Part shown: positions 46,795 to 58,365 of the stretch, one piece after another | Position numbering within the stretch: the first letter of the stretch is position 1 | Layout of the letters: the number at the start of each line of letters is the position of its first letter | NCBI GenBank assembly: GCA_028622995.1 | Contig: JAJQJQ010000004.1 | Coordinates: 4,836,001 to 4,900,000 of the forward strand | DNA length: 64,000 nucleotides | Reading direction: 5' to 3' | DNA from: Panagrolaimus kolymaensis | Lineage: Eukaryota; Nematoda; Chromadorea; Rhabditida; Panagrolaimidae | Made by a program: the position numbers and the translations under genes | The notes under the pieces: generated by a model | Seen by the model: the letters and a program-made list of their open reading frames with translations, nothing else | Databases searched by the model: none | What the model was told of the DNA's origin: nothing

Positions 46795-47033
46795 CAGGGT
46801 CCGGCGAGACCAAAATCGAGACTTTCCTTAAAAATGATTTTTCTCCTCTATTATAAATCTTAATTGCAGAATGCTTTTTATCATTAAATAGATATTTTTC
46901 TTGTGTATTCAAAATAGTTTAAAAAATTTATAAATAACATAAAGCGATTTTTTTTATTTGAGATTTTCTTGGTCTCGGTCTCGGCTCGGTATCGGTCTCG
47001 AACACGCAAAAGTCTCGGTCTCGCCGGACCCTG
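46795..47033. mobile_element. hAT-type MITE 2, 239 bp, TSD TTGATTAG
   Basis: Perfect 8-bp direct repeats TTGATTAG at 46787-46794 and 47034-47041 flank ends CAGGGTCCGGCGAGACC...GGTCTCGCCGGACCCTG. The right arm carries repeats of GGTCTCG (46970-47025). It is a separate family from MITE 1, inserted only 60 bp away. Confidence 0.93.
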
Positions 47034-47041
47034 TTGATTAG

Positions 47042-47364
47042 TTCAAGCTTGCAGCCACTGAATGGTCACAAGACAAGGATGATACATTATTGGTCCTTTT
47101 TTAGAGCTGGCAACGATGATTCAGAAAACTAAAGCAGCTTTCATATGGCAGGAATAGCAGCACACTCAAATAGAATGGAAGTAAAAACAATAAAGCTTAA
47201 AACTCACCAAATAATAATATGTAAGTTATATGTTTACAAAAACTCAAACTGCTTATTCTCTTTAACTTGAGGGCCACCTTCAAAATACATAAAGCTTGAT
47301 TGAAAAAAAAATAACATGATGTTTATTTCAAAGATAAAAACATTACAACAAAAACATAAGAAAA
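47042..47364. other. Intergenic, 3' flank of F-box-like paralogue 2
   Basis: No gene seen. The 3' UTR of the minus-strand gene occupies the right end. Confidence 0.5.
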
Positions 47365-48216
47365 TTACAATTTAAAGTCTTTGATGAAATAAACGAAGGA
47401 ATCACCATTAGGTAAATGTGTTATGCGATGTTTGAAATTTTGAGATTGAAGAATGGAATCATGTTGAATTAAAGCAATAAAATCGAATGATAACGAACTT
47501 TGGTTGCTATATAAATAAAATCTAAAAATAAGTGATTGTTAATCAAATATTATTCATAAAACAAGAACTTACAGAAATTTGTCAAGCTTTGCTGATAAGC
47601 TTTTAATAAAATCGACGAATTTATCCAAAGAACAGTTTGATTCAATACCACCATGAAATGCCAAACTTTTCATTTGAGGAGTTATTAGTTTCTTCAAAGT
47701 TTCAAGGTCCATAGATTTTATAATGAGCTTGAGATGTTTGGATGAATTGAGATTTACAGGTAAATGTTGAAGCAAAGTATAATCAAGTTTTTGTTCTTCA
47801 GTAGCTTTGATTGTGATTGAATTCATAACTTTGATTTTACCATTGAAGGATGAAAGATCGTCAGCAGTTATTCCTTTGCAATATTCGTTTTCTTTACAAT
47901 AACAAGAAACTTTGTATTTGCACGAGATTTCATTTGAATCATCTATCAGGATTTCAGCATCTTTAATTATATGACAGCCCCTTGCGAGATTTCTTGTTTT
48001 AGCATTGATTTGAGCAAAGACAGCCAATGTTTCGGGATCACAAATTTCAGCGAAACGTTTTTGACATACCAATGGAAATGGAAGTGTTTGAAAATCAAAG
48101 GTATCTTCTGTTGAGTGTTTTCCTTTCATATTCTTCTTACAAAATTTGATAAGCTTCTTTACAACCACTTGAGAATTACTCCGAAACTTCTTTGCAATAA
48201 TTTTTGAATCGTTCAT
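47365..48216 (-). CDS. F-box-like protein, paralogue 2
   Basis: Two exons: 48216-47573 and 47521-47365 (TAA), 266 aa. The frame is open further 5', but an acceptor (TTTTTTTAG at ~48245-48253, minus strand) precedes GTTCTTCATC, and the paralogues begin at the equivalent NMND/NMD position, so ATG 48216 is chosen. The F-box-like block is FDFQTLPFPLVCQKRFAEIC, DPETLAVFAQIN. The CYCKENEYCKGI block and LNSSKHLKL are shared with paralogue 1. The short second exon (SSLSFDFIALIQ...) matches paralogue 1 SSFSFDFDALIQ. It reads away from the duplicated cassette to its right. Confidence 0.75.
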
Positions 48217-48640
48217 ATTTGACACAGATTTGTTGATGAAGAACCTAAAAAAAGAGGTATGTAAAAAGAATGCTAAAAGTAAACAGCGGAAGAAAATTAT
48301 CATATCATCACGCTACGTCGACAGTTATTAGTAAATTTGTAAAAGGCTTCCAAAAAATATTTATCACAAAATTAATGCAACGAGAACAAGAATAAAAAAT
48401 GTGTAAGTAATTTTTATGTGTTGGGACATTTTGGCAATGAAAAACGCCACAATTTCCCGCGCATTTTTTGGTTTAATCATGATTGTTTGCCACAATAATT
48501 AATTAGCCTATGTTTTATTTCTCAATCGAAATTGATATATTTGATTTTCCTTCCTAATAATTAGTGTTGTCCTTTCTGTTCGTGTTATTTTATTTCCATT
48601 CGCGTGTTAAATGAAAATGTTTGATTTTTTTTTATTTTAG
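48217..48640. other. Divergent promoter region
   Basis: Lies between the minus-strand F-box-like gene and the plus-strand coiled-coil gene. The homology block shared with 53021 onward starts at ~48484. Ends in an acceptor-like TTTATTTTAG at 48631-48640, a candidate spliced-leader addition site for the coiled-coil gene. Confidence 0.5.
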
Positions 48641-48667
48641 GTACTGTTTCCAATTGCTCTAACAATA

Positions 48668-49863
48668 ATGTTTCAATTGTTTGAAGCTGGCGCTAGAAAA
48701 ACGGTATGTTTTTTGTTTTAAATAATGAAGCCTAATTTTGAATGTATTTTTAGAAGGAAATGTCGTCGAATGAACCGAATCAAAATGAAGGTTTTACTGA
48801 TGCAAATGCTGTTTCCACTATTTCTGTTGAAGAAAAGCACGATCTTGAAAGTCAACCAGAAGATGCTTGCTTAGACGAAACCGAGAAAACCTTGATCGAA
48901 ACGAAAACCGACGATCTTAAGGCTGAAATCGAGAAGGAATGTGAAACTATCAAAGAACTTCTAATCGAATATTCTGATAAGACGCACCAGCTCGCTGAAG
49001 CTCAGAACCACATTCAAACTCTTTCTGATGTAAAACATGTTCTTGATGATCAATTACTAGATGCTCGCTTGCAAGTTGCTTCAAAAAATGAACAAATTAT
49101 TGCATTCAAGTCCTGGAAGAATCAAAATGAAGTTAAAATCAATGGTTTGCAAAAGAATGTTGTAAAGCTTCAAATGGAATGTCGTGTCATTGAACAACAA
49201 CTCGCTAGTGCTGTTTATCGTGTTCATTCACTTTCTAATGATAATCATGTTCTTAAGTATCTGGTGGATGCCTTAACTACATCTAACGCAGAATTGATTG
49301 TTGGAAAATTTAAACTAAATCAACAATTGAAAGCTGCACAAGCCGAAATTTCTGTTAAAGATCGACAACTCAATCAAGCTTCTATGGATGCTTCCGAAGA
49401 TCAACGCCGTATTCAAGCTCTTTCTGAAGAAAATGCTGTTCTTAAAAACCAACGACAACTTGATGCTGTGGAAAATGGCATGGTTAAAAATGAAAATGTG
49501 AACTTCTCTTTTCAAATCAAAAATTTTAACCAAACATTGGAAACGCTTCTAATGGAAATTTCTGTTAAAGATCGACAAATCAATCAAGCTTCTATGGATG
49601 CTTCCGAATATCAACGCCGTGTTCAATCTCTTTCTGAAGAAAAGGATGCTCTTGATAGTCAATTACTAGATGCCCGTTTGGAAATTGCTTCTAAAAATGA
49701 GGAAATTATTACATTCAAATCCATGAAAAATCACGATGATGTTATAATCTCAGGCTTGGAAAGGGATGTGGAAAACCTTCAAATGAAATCTTGTGAGAAG
49801 AATCAACAAGTCAATCAAGCTCTTATGACAATTCAAACACTCCTTCATAAATCCATGTTTTGA
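48668..49863 (+). CDS. Coiled-coil protein, copy 1
   Basis: Two exons: 48668-48703 and 48754-49863 (TGA), 381 aa. The first small exon (MFQLFEAGARKT) is in phase 0 with the second. If it is untranslated, translation would start at 48760 (369 codons including the stop). An acid-rich N-terminus is followed by a long heptad-type coiled coil, with no signal peptide or membrane segment. Internal duplication is obvious: EISVKDRQ(L/I)NQASMDASE occurs twice, and QLLDARL..ASKNE.II.FKS also occurs twice, about 200 residues apart. Not recognised; possibly a structural or scaffold protein. Identical in protein sequence to the copy at 53201. AATAAA near 49969 is a plausible polyadenylation signal. The membrane-protein gene follows 490 bp downstream on the same strand. 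Confidence 0.85.
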
Positions 49864-50353
49864 TTCTTTTCTTTTTGTAAATATTGTACATACTTTACTC
49901 TTTTTTGTTTTGTTTTTTATTACTTGTTTGTACATCTTTCCTTTTTTTGCTTTTCAATAGCCTTTTTTAAATAAATTTATTACTCTTGAAATATGTTTCA
50001 TAATTATTATCACATCCCTTTTGTGTAAGTCACCAGGAAAATGAAAATGAAGTTCAATAAAACACTTTCTGAAACTTATTTTTTTCTCAATTTTATGCAA
50101 CCAAATTATCGATAGTAAATAGTAACGATTTAGCGATTTGCAGTTTGTTTATTTTTTAGTAGTGGGCTTATCAAAGATTAAGTTTTATTTGTTCATCCAA
50201 TTTGCAACTTTTGCAAAGAACCATTTTTTGCAACAAAAAAAATGAAATGAATATTTTTGATGCAAATTTTCCAAAACTTCGAATGCTATTTTTTCTACTT
50301 AAGCCTGACATGACATCGTTTGTTGTTATCATTCGTGCAATTGAACTTTTGCA
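49864..50353. other. Spacer between coiled-coil and membrane-protein genes, unit 1
   Basis: 3' UTR and polyadenylation signal of the coiled-coil gene, then a likely promoter for the next gene. It diverges from the matching spacer 54397-54891 by many substitutions and indels from ~50066 on, in contrast to the identical flanks. Confidence 0.6.
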
Positions 50354-52638
50354 ATGACGTCGTCATCTTTCAGCAGTGTCTTGACTCTTCTCTTGCTTGT
50401 TTCATCTTCATGGGCTTTTATTCGACAGAATCGACATGATTTTGCTTCAAATGATACCGTTCTCTCATCCATCAAAACCAATGAAAACTTCAATGATCAC
50501 TATGATTATCTTTCTTCTGACGATCAACCATCGCCTTCAATTGGAACACAAAATGGTAAAGATGTGGATATAACAGATATTGGTGATATTGATGTTATTA
50601 TCGATGGTGAATTAACTTTTGGATTTTGTACTGATCGATGCACAACTACAGGAGAGTAAGTTAATTTCGACTTTGTCTGGCAATTTAACTAAAGGCATAC
50701 TTTAGGGTTAGCGTTTGCTTTGATGGTGTGAAAAATCCTACGAGTGTAACCAAATGTTCGAATCAATGTTCGTTTATTGTTAAAGTAGATAGTGACACTT
50801 TATGGTTTATGGCATCATCGACAGAAAAAAAATTTGCTCAAGGATGTGGTGAAGCTAAAATTCATTATGACATGAAATATATCACGGCTCAAGATTCTCT
50901 TCGTGCTTCTGGTTGCGATCGTGGTAATGATAAAAATGTTAAACTCTTTGTCAAAATTGCTTCACCATCCTGTGTTCTTACAGTGGTATGTTTTATTTTA
51001 CATTTCTTTCATCTTGTTATTTTTTATAGAAAAATGCTAAGATCAAGCCACCATCATCAGTTTCAACAACCACTGAAGAAGCATCATCAACATCATTAAC
51101 ATCATCGACAACATCAACAAATGAAGCTGGATTTCCTCTTTATGGTTGGATACTCATTGGTGTTGGTTCTTTCATTATCTTGATCATTCTTTGTTTCATC
51201 GTGTAAATTTTTGTATGATTTATGACTATTATAAAAATATGCTTTTTAGTGCATGGTTCGTTATGAAAGGAAAGTCAAAGAAGCATGGTCCTCCTGAAGG
51301 TGAATACAAAGCTGCTGCTGCAACGGAAAATAAGAAGGTTGTAATTGAAATGCCTGAATCGCCTATAAAGAACATTCAGAAGAAAGCAAATGTTGAAGGA
51401 AATAAAGTGGAACACGAAGAATTTATGACACCGGTAGTGGATTCGAAAGTTGAACAAGTTAATGATGCTGCTTCAAAGCCAAATGAAAAGGAAGAACAAA
51501 CAAATGCTCTAAAGCCTGAACCATCTGCTGAGAAGATTCCTGTCATCGTTAAAGCTCCAAAGAAGATCGCTCCAAGAAATCCTCATATTGCATATCCTAT
51601 GGCATATCGATCAGAATACAACAAAGCAAAGTCTCTCAAATCTGGAACTCATTCTGTTTCTGAACGAATGGACGTCAACAAAATTGCTCTTGTTGAATCT
51701 CATGTTGATTCACTTTCACGTCATGATTGCCTCGAGAAATTGTCATTTAAAGAAGTTGGACAAATGAGAAAGTGGGTTTTATAACACTTTATTTAAAAGT
51801 TAATTATCTTTGCTTTCAGGACTTATGCTCAAGTCAGAGGCAGGGCTGTTCGTGATAATGAAATCAACATCTTTCTCTGTTCTATTTCTGAAATGTTTGC
51901 TGAATTGAATCGAATGAGGTTTGCTTTTACGTTCTTTTTTTTTAACATTTATCATTTATTTTTTAGTGCTGAAGCTGAAAGGGAACTTGTTAAATATGGT
52001 GTTCAATTCGATGACAAGAAGCGAATCACACAGATGACAGAAAAAGCTCGTGAATATCTCAAACTTCGTTCCACTCCTGAATACATCGTTTACTTTGCTT
52101 TTGGTGCTGAATACTCTGAATACATTACATCTGAATTGGGCATGATCCACAAGTTTTCGCTTCCTTTGCTTATGGTCATTGCATTGATGACTCAATTTCC
52201 TGATTTCAACCGGCGCAAAGCATGCACTTGGATCCGGTAAATTATTCATACATACGTTCCACCTCTTTTTATTATTTTTTTAGTCGTCAAGCTCCTACTA
52301 TCCAGCATGACTATACTCTTCGTGAAAGATCATCTAAAGCTTTTCCAATCAACATCCTCGAAAATGCTTATTTTAAGAATCCTGAAGCTTTCTCCAACAT
52401 CGATGGTCTTGATACCGATTCAAAGTCTCGAGAAAAGCAGCCTTCTAATCAATCTCAACCAAGCAACCAATTAACCGTCATCGATCTAAAGAAAAAGCCA
52501 GCTGAAGACGTAACTCAAGAAAGCAAAACAATGAAGAAGAACAAGAAGAAGATCATCATCGTTAAATCTCAACCAACTCAAAGTGATTCAAGAAAGAGAA
52601 GCAAAAAGAAGCACAAAGGAAAGAAGAATGAAAAATGA
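50354..52638 (+). CDS. Type I membrane protein, unknown family, copy 1
   Basis: Seven exons: 50354-50655, 50706-50985, 51030-51202, 51250-51771, 51820-51918, 51967-52236, 52284-52638 (TGA), giving 666 aa with all phases correct. It has a signal peptide (residues 1-~21, LTLLLLVSSSWA) and an ectodomain to ~230 with eight cysteines and a Thr/Ser-rich stalk. One transmembrane helix (WILIGVGSFIILIILCFIV, ~234-252) is followed by a ~410-residue cytoplasmic part, starting VMKGKSKK and ending in a strongly basic tail (SRKRSKKKHKGKKNEK). The cytoplasmic part has a Lys/Glu/Pro-rich linker and then a folded-looking region (SISEMFAELNRM, PEYIVYFAFGAEYSEYI). I do not recognise the family. The stalk-plus-ectodomain layout suggests a surface receptor or adhesion protein. 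Confidence 0.87.
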
Positions 52639-53200
52639 TCATGTTTTGATTCAATTTTAATTTGTAAAAGATAATAATAAACAATAATTATAACAATTTT
52701 ACAATTTACAACAAATTTATTAACGTCTTTAAATTAGGTGTGTTGACTAACTAATTCATTTACTTTGATTTTGATACAGTTTTATGCTCTTTATTTGTGT
52801 TCCGATTTTAACCAGTTATCGTTAGTAAATGACAATCGGATAAAATTTTCAAATCTTGGAATAAAATATTCATAAAAACATGTGAACTCCCTAGGGTTCT
52901 CAAAAAATACTTTAAAGCGTTTAATGTCCATGTGTGGTTGTAAACATGTAATAGTTTCGTAGATTGTGTGAATGTTTGTTTAGTTTGAGGGACTTACCGC
53001 AGGTAAGGCCCCAATGTACTTGTTTGCCACAGTAATTAGCCTATGTATTATTTCTCAATCGAAATTGATATATTTGATTTTCCTTCCTAATAATTAGTGT
53101 TGTCCTTTCTGTTCGTGTTATTTTATTTCCATTCGCGTGTTAAATGAAAATGTTTGATTTTTTTTTATTTTAGGTACTGTTTCCAATTGCTCTAACAATA
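52639..53200. other. Junction between the duplicated units
   Basis: 3' flank of membrane-protein copy 1, unique junction 52866-53020, then the start of unit 2 with a candidate spliced-leader acceptor at ~53172-53173. No gene seen. Confidence 0.6.
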
Positions 53201-54396
53201 ATGTTTCAATTGTTTGAAGCTGGCGCTAGAAAAACGGTATGTTTTTTGTTTTAAATAATGAAGCCTAATTTTGAATGTATTTTTAGAAGGAAATGTCGTC
53301 GAATGAACCGAATCAAAATGAAGGTTTTACTGATGCAAATGCTGTTTCCACTATTTCTGTTGAAGAAAAGCACGATCTTGAAAGTCAACCAGAAGATGCT
53401 TGCTTAGACGAAACCGAGAAAACCTTGATCGAAACGAAAACCGACGATCTTAAGGCTGAAATCGAGAAGGAATGTGAAACTATCAAAGAACTTCTAATCG
53501 AATATTCTGATAAGACGCACCAGCTCGCTGAAGCTCAGAACCACATTCAAACTCTTTCTGATGTAAAACATGTTCTTGATGATCAATTACTAGATGCTCG
53601 CTTGCAAGTTGCTTCAAAAAATGAACAAATTATTGCATTCAAGTCCTGGAAGAATCAAAATGAAGTTAAAATCAATGGTTTGCAAAAGAATGTTGTAAAG
53701 CTTCAAATGGAATGTCGTGTCATTGAACAACAACTCGCTAGTGCTGTTTATCGTGTTCATTCACTTTCTAATGATAATCATGTTCTTAAGTATCTGGTGG
53801 ATGCCTTAACTACATCTAACGCAGAATTGATTGTTGGAAAATTTAAACTAAATCAACAATTGAAAGCTGCACAAGCCGAAATTTCTGTTAAAGATCGACA
53901 ACTCAATCAAGCTTCTATGGATGCTTCCGAAGATCAACGCCGTATTCAAGCTCTTTCTGAAGAAAATGCTGTTCTTAAAAACCAACGACAACTTGATGCT
54001 GTGGAAAATGGCATGGTTAAAAATGAAAATGTGAACTTCTCTTTTCAAATCAAAAATTTTAACCAAACATTGGAAACGCTTCTAATGGAAATTTCTGTTA
54101 AAGATCGACAAATCAATCAAGCTTCTATGGATGCTTCCGAATATCAACGCCGTGTTCAATCTCTTTCTGAAGAAAAGGATGCTCTTGATAGTCAATTACT
54201 AGATGCCCGTTTGGAAATTGCTTCTAAAAATGAGGAAATTATTACATTCAAATCCATGAAAAATCACGATGATGTTATAATCTCAGGCTTGGAAAGGGAT
54301 GTGGAAAACCTTCAAATGAAATCTTGTGAGAAGAATCAACAAGTCAATCAAGCTCTTATGACAATTCAAACACTCCTTCATAAATCCATGTTTTGA
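53201..54396 (+). CDS. Coiled-coil protein, copy 2
   Basis: Exons 53201-53236 and 53287-54396 (TGA), 381 aa. The product is identical to copy 1. The intron and 5' region also appear unchanged at the 4533-bp offset. Same internal repeats and the same uncertainty about the first small exon. Confidence 0.85.
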
Positions 54397-54891
54397 TTCT
54401 TTTCTTTTTGTAAATATTGTACATACTTTACTCTTTTTTGTTTTGTTTTTTATTACTTGTTTGTACATCTTTCCTTTTTTTGCTTTTCAATAGCCTTTTT
54501 TAAATAAATTTATTACTCTTGAAATATGTTTCATAATTATTATCACATCCCTTTTGTGTAAGTCACCAGGAAAATGAAAATGAAGTTCAATAAAACACTT
54601 TCTGAAACATATTTTTATGCAACCTTAGATAAATTATCGATAGTAATGATGAATATACGATATAGCGATTTGCTGTTGTATATTTTTTTAGTAGTTGGCT
54701 TACCAAAGATTTTAGTTTTAATTTTTCATCCATTTTACAACCTTTGCAAAGCAAGCACCATTTTTTGCAACAAAAAAATATTAATTGAATATTTTTGATG
54801 CAAATTTTCCAAAATTTCGAATGCTATTTTTTCTACTTAAGCCTGACATGACATCGTTTTTGTAATCGTTCGTACAATTTTGACATTTGGA
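54397..54891. other. Spacer between coiled-coil and membrane-protein genes, unit 2
   Basis: Identical to unit 1 through the polyadenylation signal (~54502), then diverged. The low-complexity frame at 54574-54798 arises here only because unit 2 differs, and is not considered a gene. Confidence 0.6.
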
Positions 54892-57160
54892 ATGACGTCG
54901 TCATCTTTCAGCAGTGTCTTGACTCTTCTCTTGCTTGTTTCATCTTCATGGGCTTTTATTCGACAGAATCGACATGATTTTGCTTCAAATGATACCGTTC
55001 TCTCATCCATCAAAACCAATGAAAACTTCATTGACCAACTTGATTATCTTTCTTCTGACGATCAAACACTGTCTTCAATTGGAACACAAAATGGTAAAGA
55101 TGTGGATATAACAGATATTGGTGATATTGATGTTGTTATCGATGGTGAATTAACTTTTGAATTTTGTACTCCTGGATGTCAAAATGGAGAGTATGTCTCT
55201 ATTTTTTTTTTTCACATTAATGAATAAATTTTTAGAGTGATTGTATCTTTCGATGGAACACCCGAATCAGGTTCTTCAAATCAATGCTCATTTAATGTTA
55301 GAGTAGATAGCAACACTTTATGGTTTATGACATCATCAATAGAAAGAAAATTTGCCCAAGGATGTGGTCAAGCTAAAATTCAACCAACTGGTACGATATT
55401 TAAAATTGGTCAATTTTCTCTTCCTTCTTCTGGTTGTGATCCAAATGATGTTGACAACGTTATTCAACTCCATGTCCAAAGTGCTTCATGTGTTCTTATA
55501 GTTGTAAGTTAACTTTATAATCATTTTAAATATCTATTGCTAGACCTATTTTAGAAAAATGCAAAGATCAAGCAACCATCATCAGTTTCAACAACTACCT
55601 CTGAAGTACCATCACCAATTACAACATCGACAACATCAACAGATGAAGCTGGAATTCCTATTTATGGTTGGATACTCATTGGTGTTGGTTCTTTCATTAT
55701 CTTGATCATTCTTTGTTTCATCGTGTAAATTTTTGTATGATTTATGACTATTATAAAAATATGCTTTTTAGTGCATGGTTCGTTATGAAAGGAAAGTCAA
55801 AGAAGCATGGTCCTCCTGAAGGTGAATACAAAGCTGCTGCTGCAACGGAAAATAAGAAGGTTGTAATTGAAATGCCTGAATCGCCTATAAAGAACATTCA
55901 GAAGAAAGCAAATGTTGAAGGAAATAAAGTGGAACACGAAGAATTTATGACACCGGTAGTGGATTCGAAAGTTGAACAAGTTAATGATGCTGCTTCAAAG
56001 CCAAATGAAAAGGAAGAACAAACAAATGCTCTAAAGCCTGAACCATCTGCTGAGAAGATTCCTGTCATCGTTAAAGCTCCAAAGAAGATCGCTCCAAGAA
56101 ATCCTCATATTGCATATCCTATGGCATATCGATCAGAATACAACAAAGCAAAGTCTCTCAAATCTGGAACTCATTCTGTTTCTGAACGAATGGACGTCAA
56201 CAAAATTGCTCTTGTTGAATCTCATGTTGATTCACTTTCACGTCATGATTGCCTCGAGAAATTGTCATTTAAAGAAGTTGGACAAATGAGAAAGTGGGTT
56301 TTATAACACTTTATTTAAAAGTTAATTATCTTTGCTTTCAGGACTTATGCTCAAGTCAGAGGCAGGGCTGTTCGTGATAATGAAATCAACATCTTTCTCT
56401 GTTCTATTTCTGAAATGTTTGCTGAATTGAATCGAATGAGGTTTGCTTTTACGTTCTTTTTTTTTAACATTTATCATTTATTTTTTAGTGCTGAAGCTGA
56501 AAGGGAACTTGTTAAATATGGTGTTCAATTCGATGACAAGAAGCGAATCACACAGATGACAGAAAAAGCTCGTGAATATCTCAAACTTCGTTCCACTCCT
56601 GAATACATCGTTTACTTTGCTTTTGGTGCTGAATACTCTGAATACATTACATCTGAATTGGGCATGATCCACAAGTTTTCGCTTCCTTTGCTTATGGTCA
56701 TTGCATTGATGACTCAATTTCCTGATTTCAACCGGCGCAAAGCATGCACTTGGATCCGGTAAATTATTCATACATACGTTCCACCTCTTTTTATTATTTT
56801 TTTAGTCGTCAAGCTCCTACTATCCAGCATGACTATACTCTTCGTGAAAGATCATCTAAAGCTTTTCCAATCAACATCCTCGAAAATGCTTATTTTAAGA
56901 ATCCTGAAGCTTTCTCCAACATCGATGGTCTTGATACCGATTCAAAGTCTCGAGAAAAGCAGCCTTCTAATCAATCTCAACCAAGCAACCAATTAACCGT
57001 CATCGATCTAAAGAAAAAGCCAGCTGAAGACGTAACTCAAGAAAGCAAAACAATGAAGAAGAACAAGAAGAAGATCATCATCGTTAAATCTCAACCAACT
57101 CAAAGTGATTCAAGAAAGAGAAGCAAAAAGAAGCACAAAGGAAAGAAGAATGAAAAATGA
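54892..57160 (+). CDS. Type I membrane protein, unknown family, copy 2
   Basis: Seven exons: 54892-55190, 55236-55503, 55555-55724, 55772-56293, 56342-56440, 56489-56758, 56806-57160 (TGA), giving 660 aa. The signal peptide and first ~46 residues equal copy 1, as do exons 4-7 (the whole cytoplasmic part). Exon 2 is only about half identical. Two cysteines of copy 1 are missing here (SVCFDG is IVSFDG; KCSNQC is SSNQC), leaving six in the ectodomain. Their joint loss suggests a lost disulfide. The stalk in exon 3 also differs (TSEVPSPITTS versus TEEASSTSLTSS). All splice sites and the frame are intact, so both copies look functional. Confidence 0.87.
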
Positions 57161-57574
57161 TCATGTTTTGATTCAATTTTAATTTGTAAAAGATAATAAT
57201 AAACAATAATTATAACAAATTCATTTGCTTTGGTTTTGATAGTTTCTTGATTTGTTTTCCAATTACCGATAGTAAATGACAATCGGATAAAATTTTCAAA
57301 TCTTGGAATAAATTCTGTAGAAACCAAAAAATTGTGGTTCAGCAGCAAAAAGAGTGACACATCATCGAAATTGGACAGACGTATTTTAATGGCATTAATG
57401 AAATATGTTTGAGAAATAATTTAACCTTAAATTTGTAACTGAATATGGTTAATGGCTTTAGCGAGTTTACTTGTTCATATTCATTATTATCCAATCATTA
57501 TGGCCCTAAATTAAATCAAACTAATTAATTAAACTTTTATTTACATAGATACATATACACAAATATGAATATTA

Positions 57575-58365
57575 TTATTTATCGAAGCAAACGCTTAAAA
57601 CATTTGGAGGCATTTGAATTGTAATAAAATCTTTGATAAATGCTTGAGATTTGAGGATATGACATTGTTGAAGTAAATCATTAACATTGAATGATAAAGT
57701 AGTACTGCTGCCATAAAAGCTGAAAGTCGAAACGTTATGAAAGTTTTAGAGCACAGGAAGAAGAAAACTTACAAGAATGAATCAAGCTGTGAAGATAAAC
57801 TTTTGATGAAATCAATGAATTCTTCCAATGAATCATTTGTGTTAAAACCGCCACGAAATTCTAAATGTTCCCATTCAGGTGCGATTAATTTCTTTAAATC
57901 TCCAAGATCCATAGATTTAACAAAAAATTTGAGTCGTTTGCATGAATAAAGATTGATTGGTAAATAATGAAGGAAAAGAGCATCAAATTTTTGTTCCATA
58001 GCAGCTTTGATTGTGATTGAATTCAAAACATCGAATTTATCATGGAATGTTAAAAAGTCGTCAGCATTGATTCCTTTGCAATATTCCTCTTCTTTACAGT
58101 AGCAAGCAGCTTTGTATTTACAAGAGATTTCATTTGTAACATTCATCATGATTTCTGCATCTTCAATTGTGTGACATCTTTTAACGAGATTTCTTGTTTC
58201 ACCATTGATTCGTGCGAACGTCTTCAAGGTTTCTGGATCACAAATTTCAGCAAAATGTTTTCGACAAACCCATGGAAGTGAATTGAAAGCAAAGGTTGCT
58301 TCTTTTTCTTCAGATGAATTCATATTCTTGAAGGATTTGATAGCATCCATATTTGAATCACCCAT
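57575..58365 (-). CDS. F-box-like protein, paralogue 3
   Basis: Two exons: 58365-57773 and 57719-57575 (TAA), 245 aa. Motifs as in the other paralogues: FAFNSLPWVCRKHFAEICDP, TLKTFARINGETRNLV, CYCKEEEYCKGINADD, and a short second exon (TTLSFNVNDLLQ...). The N-terminal tail is shorter than in paralogue 1. It lies directly right of duplicated unit 2, so F-box-like genes border the cassette on both sides, all on the strand opposite to the cassette genes. Confidence 0.75.

Larger units (their letters stand above)
48484..52865 (+). repeat. Tandem segmental duplication, unit 1
   Basis: Matches 53021-57312. The offset is 4533 bp in the left part and 4522 bp in the right part, because of small indels in the middle. 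The flanks are virtually identical, but 50080-51140 is clearly diverged. Each unit carries one coiled-coil gene and one membrane-protein gene. Confidence 0.97.
53021..57312 (+). repeat. Tandem segmental duplication, unit 2
   Basis: Second unit. The ~155-bp junction 52866-53020 is unique and contains a small hairpin CTTACC-GCA-GGTAAG. Homology ends at ~57312 after the shared TTCAAATCTTGGAATAAA. Confidence 0.97.
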
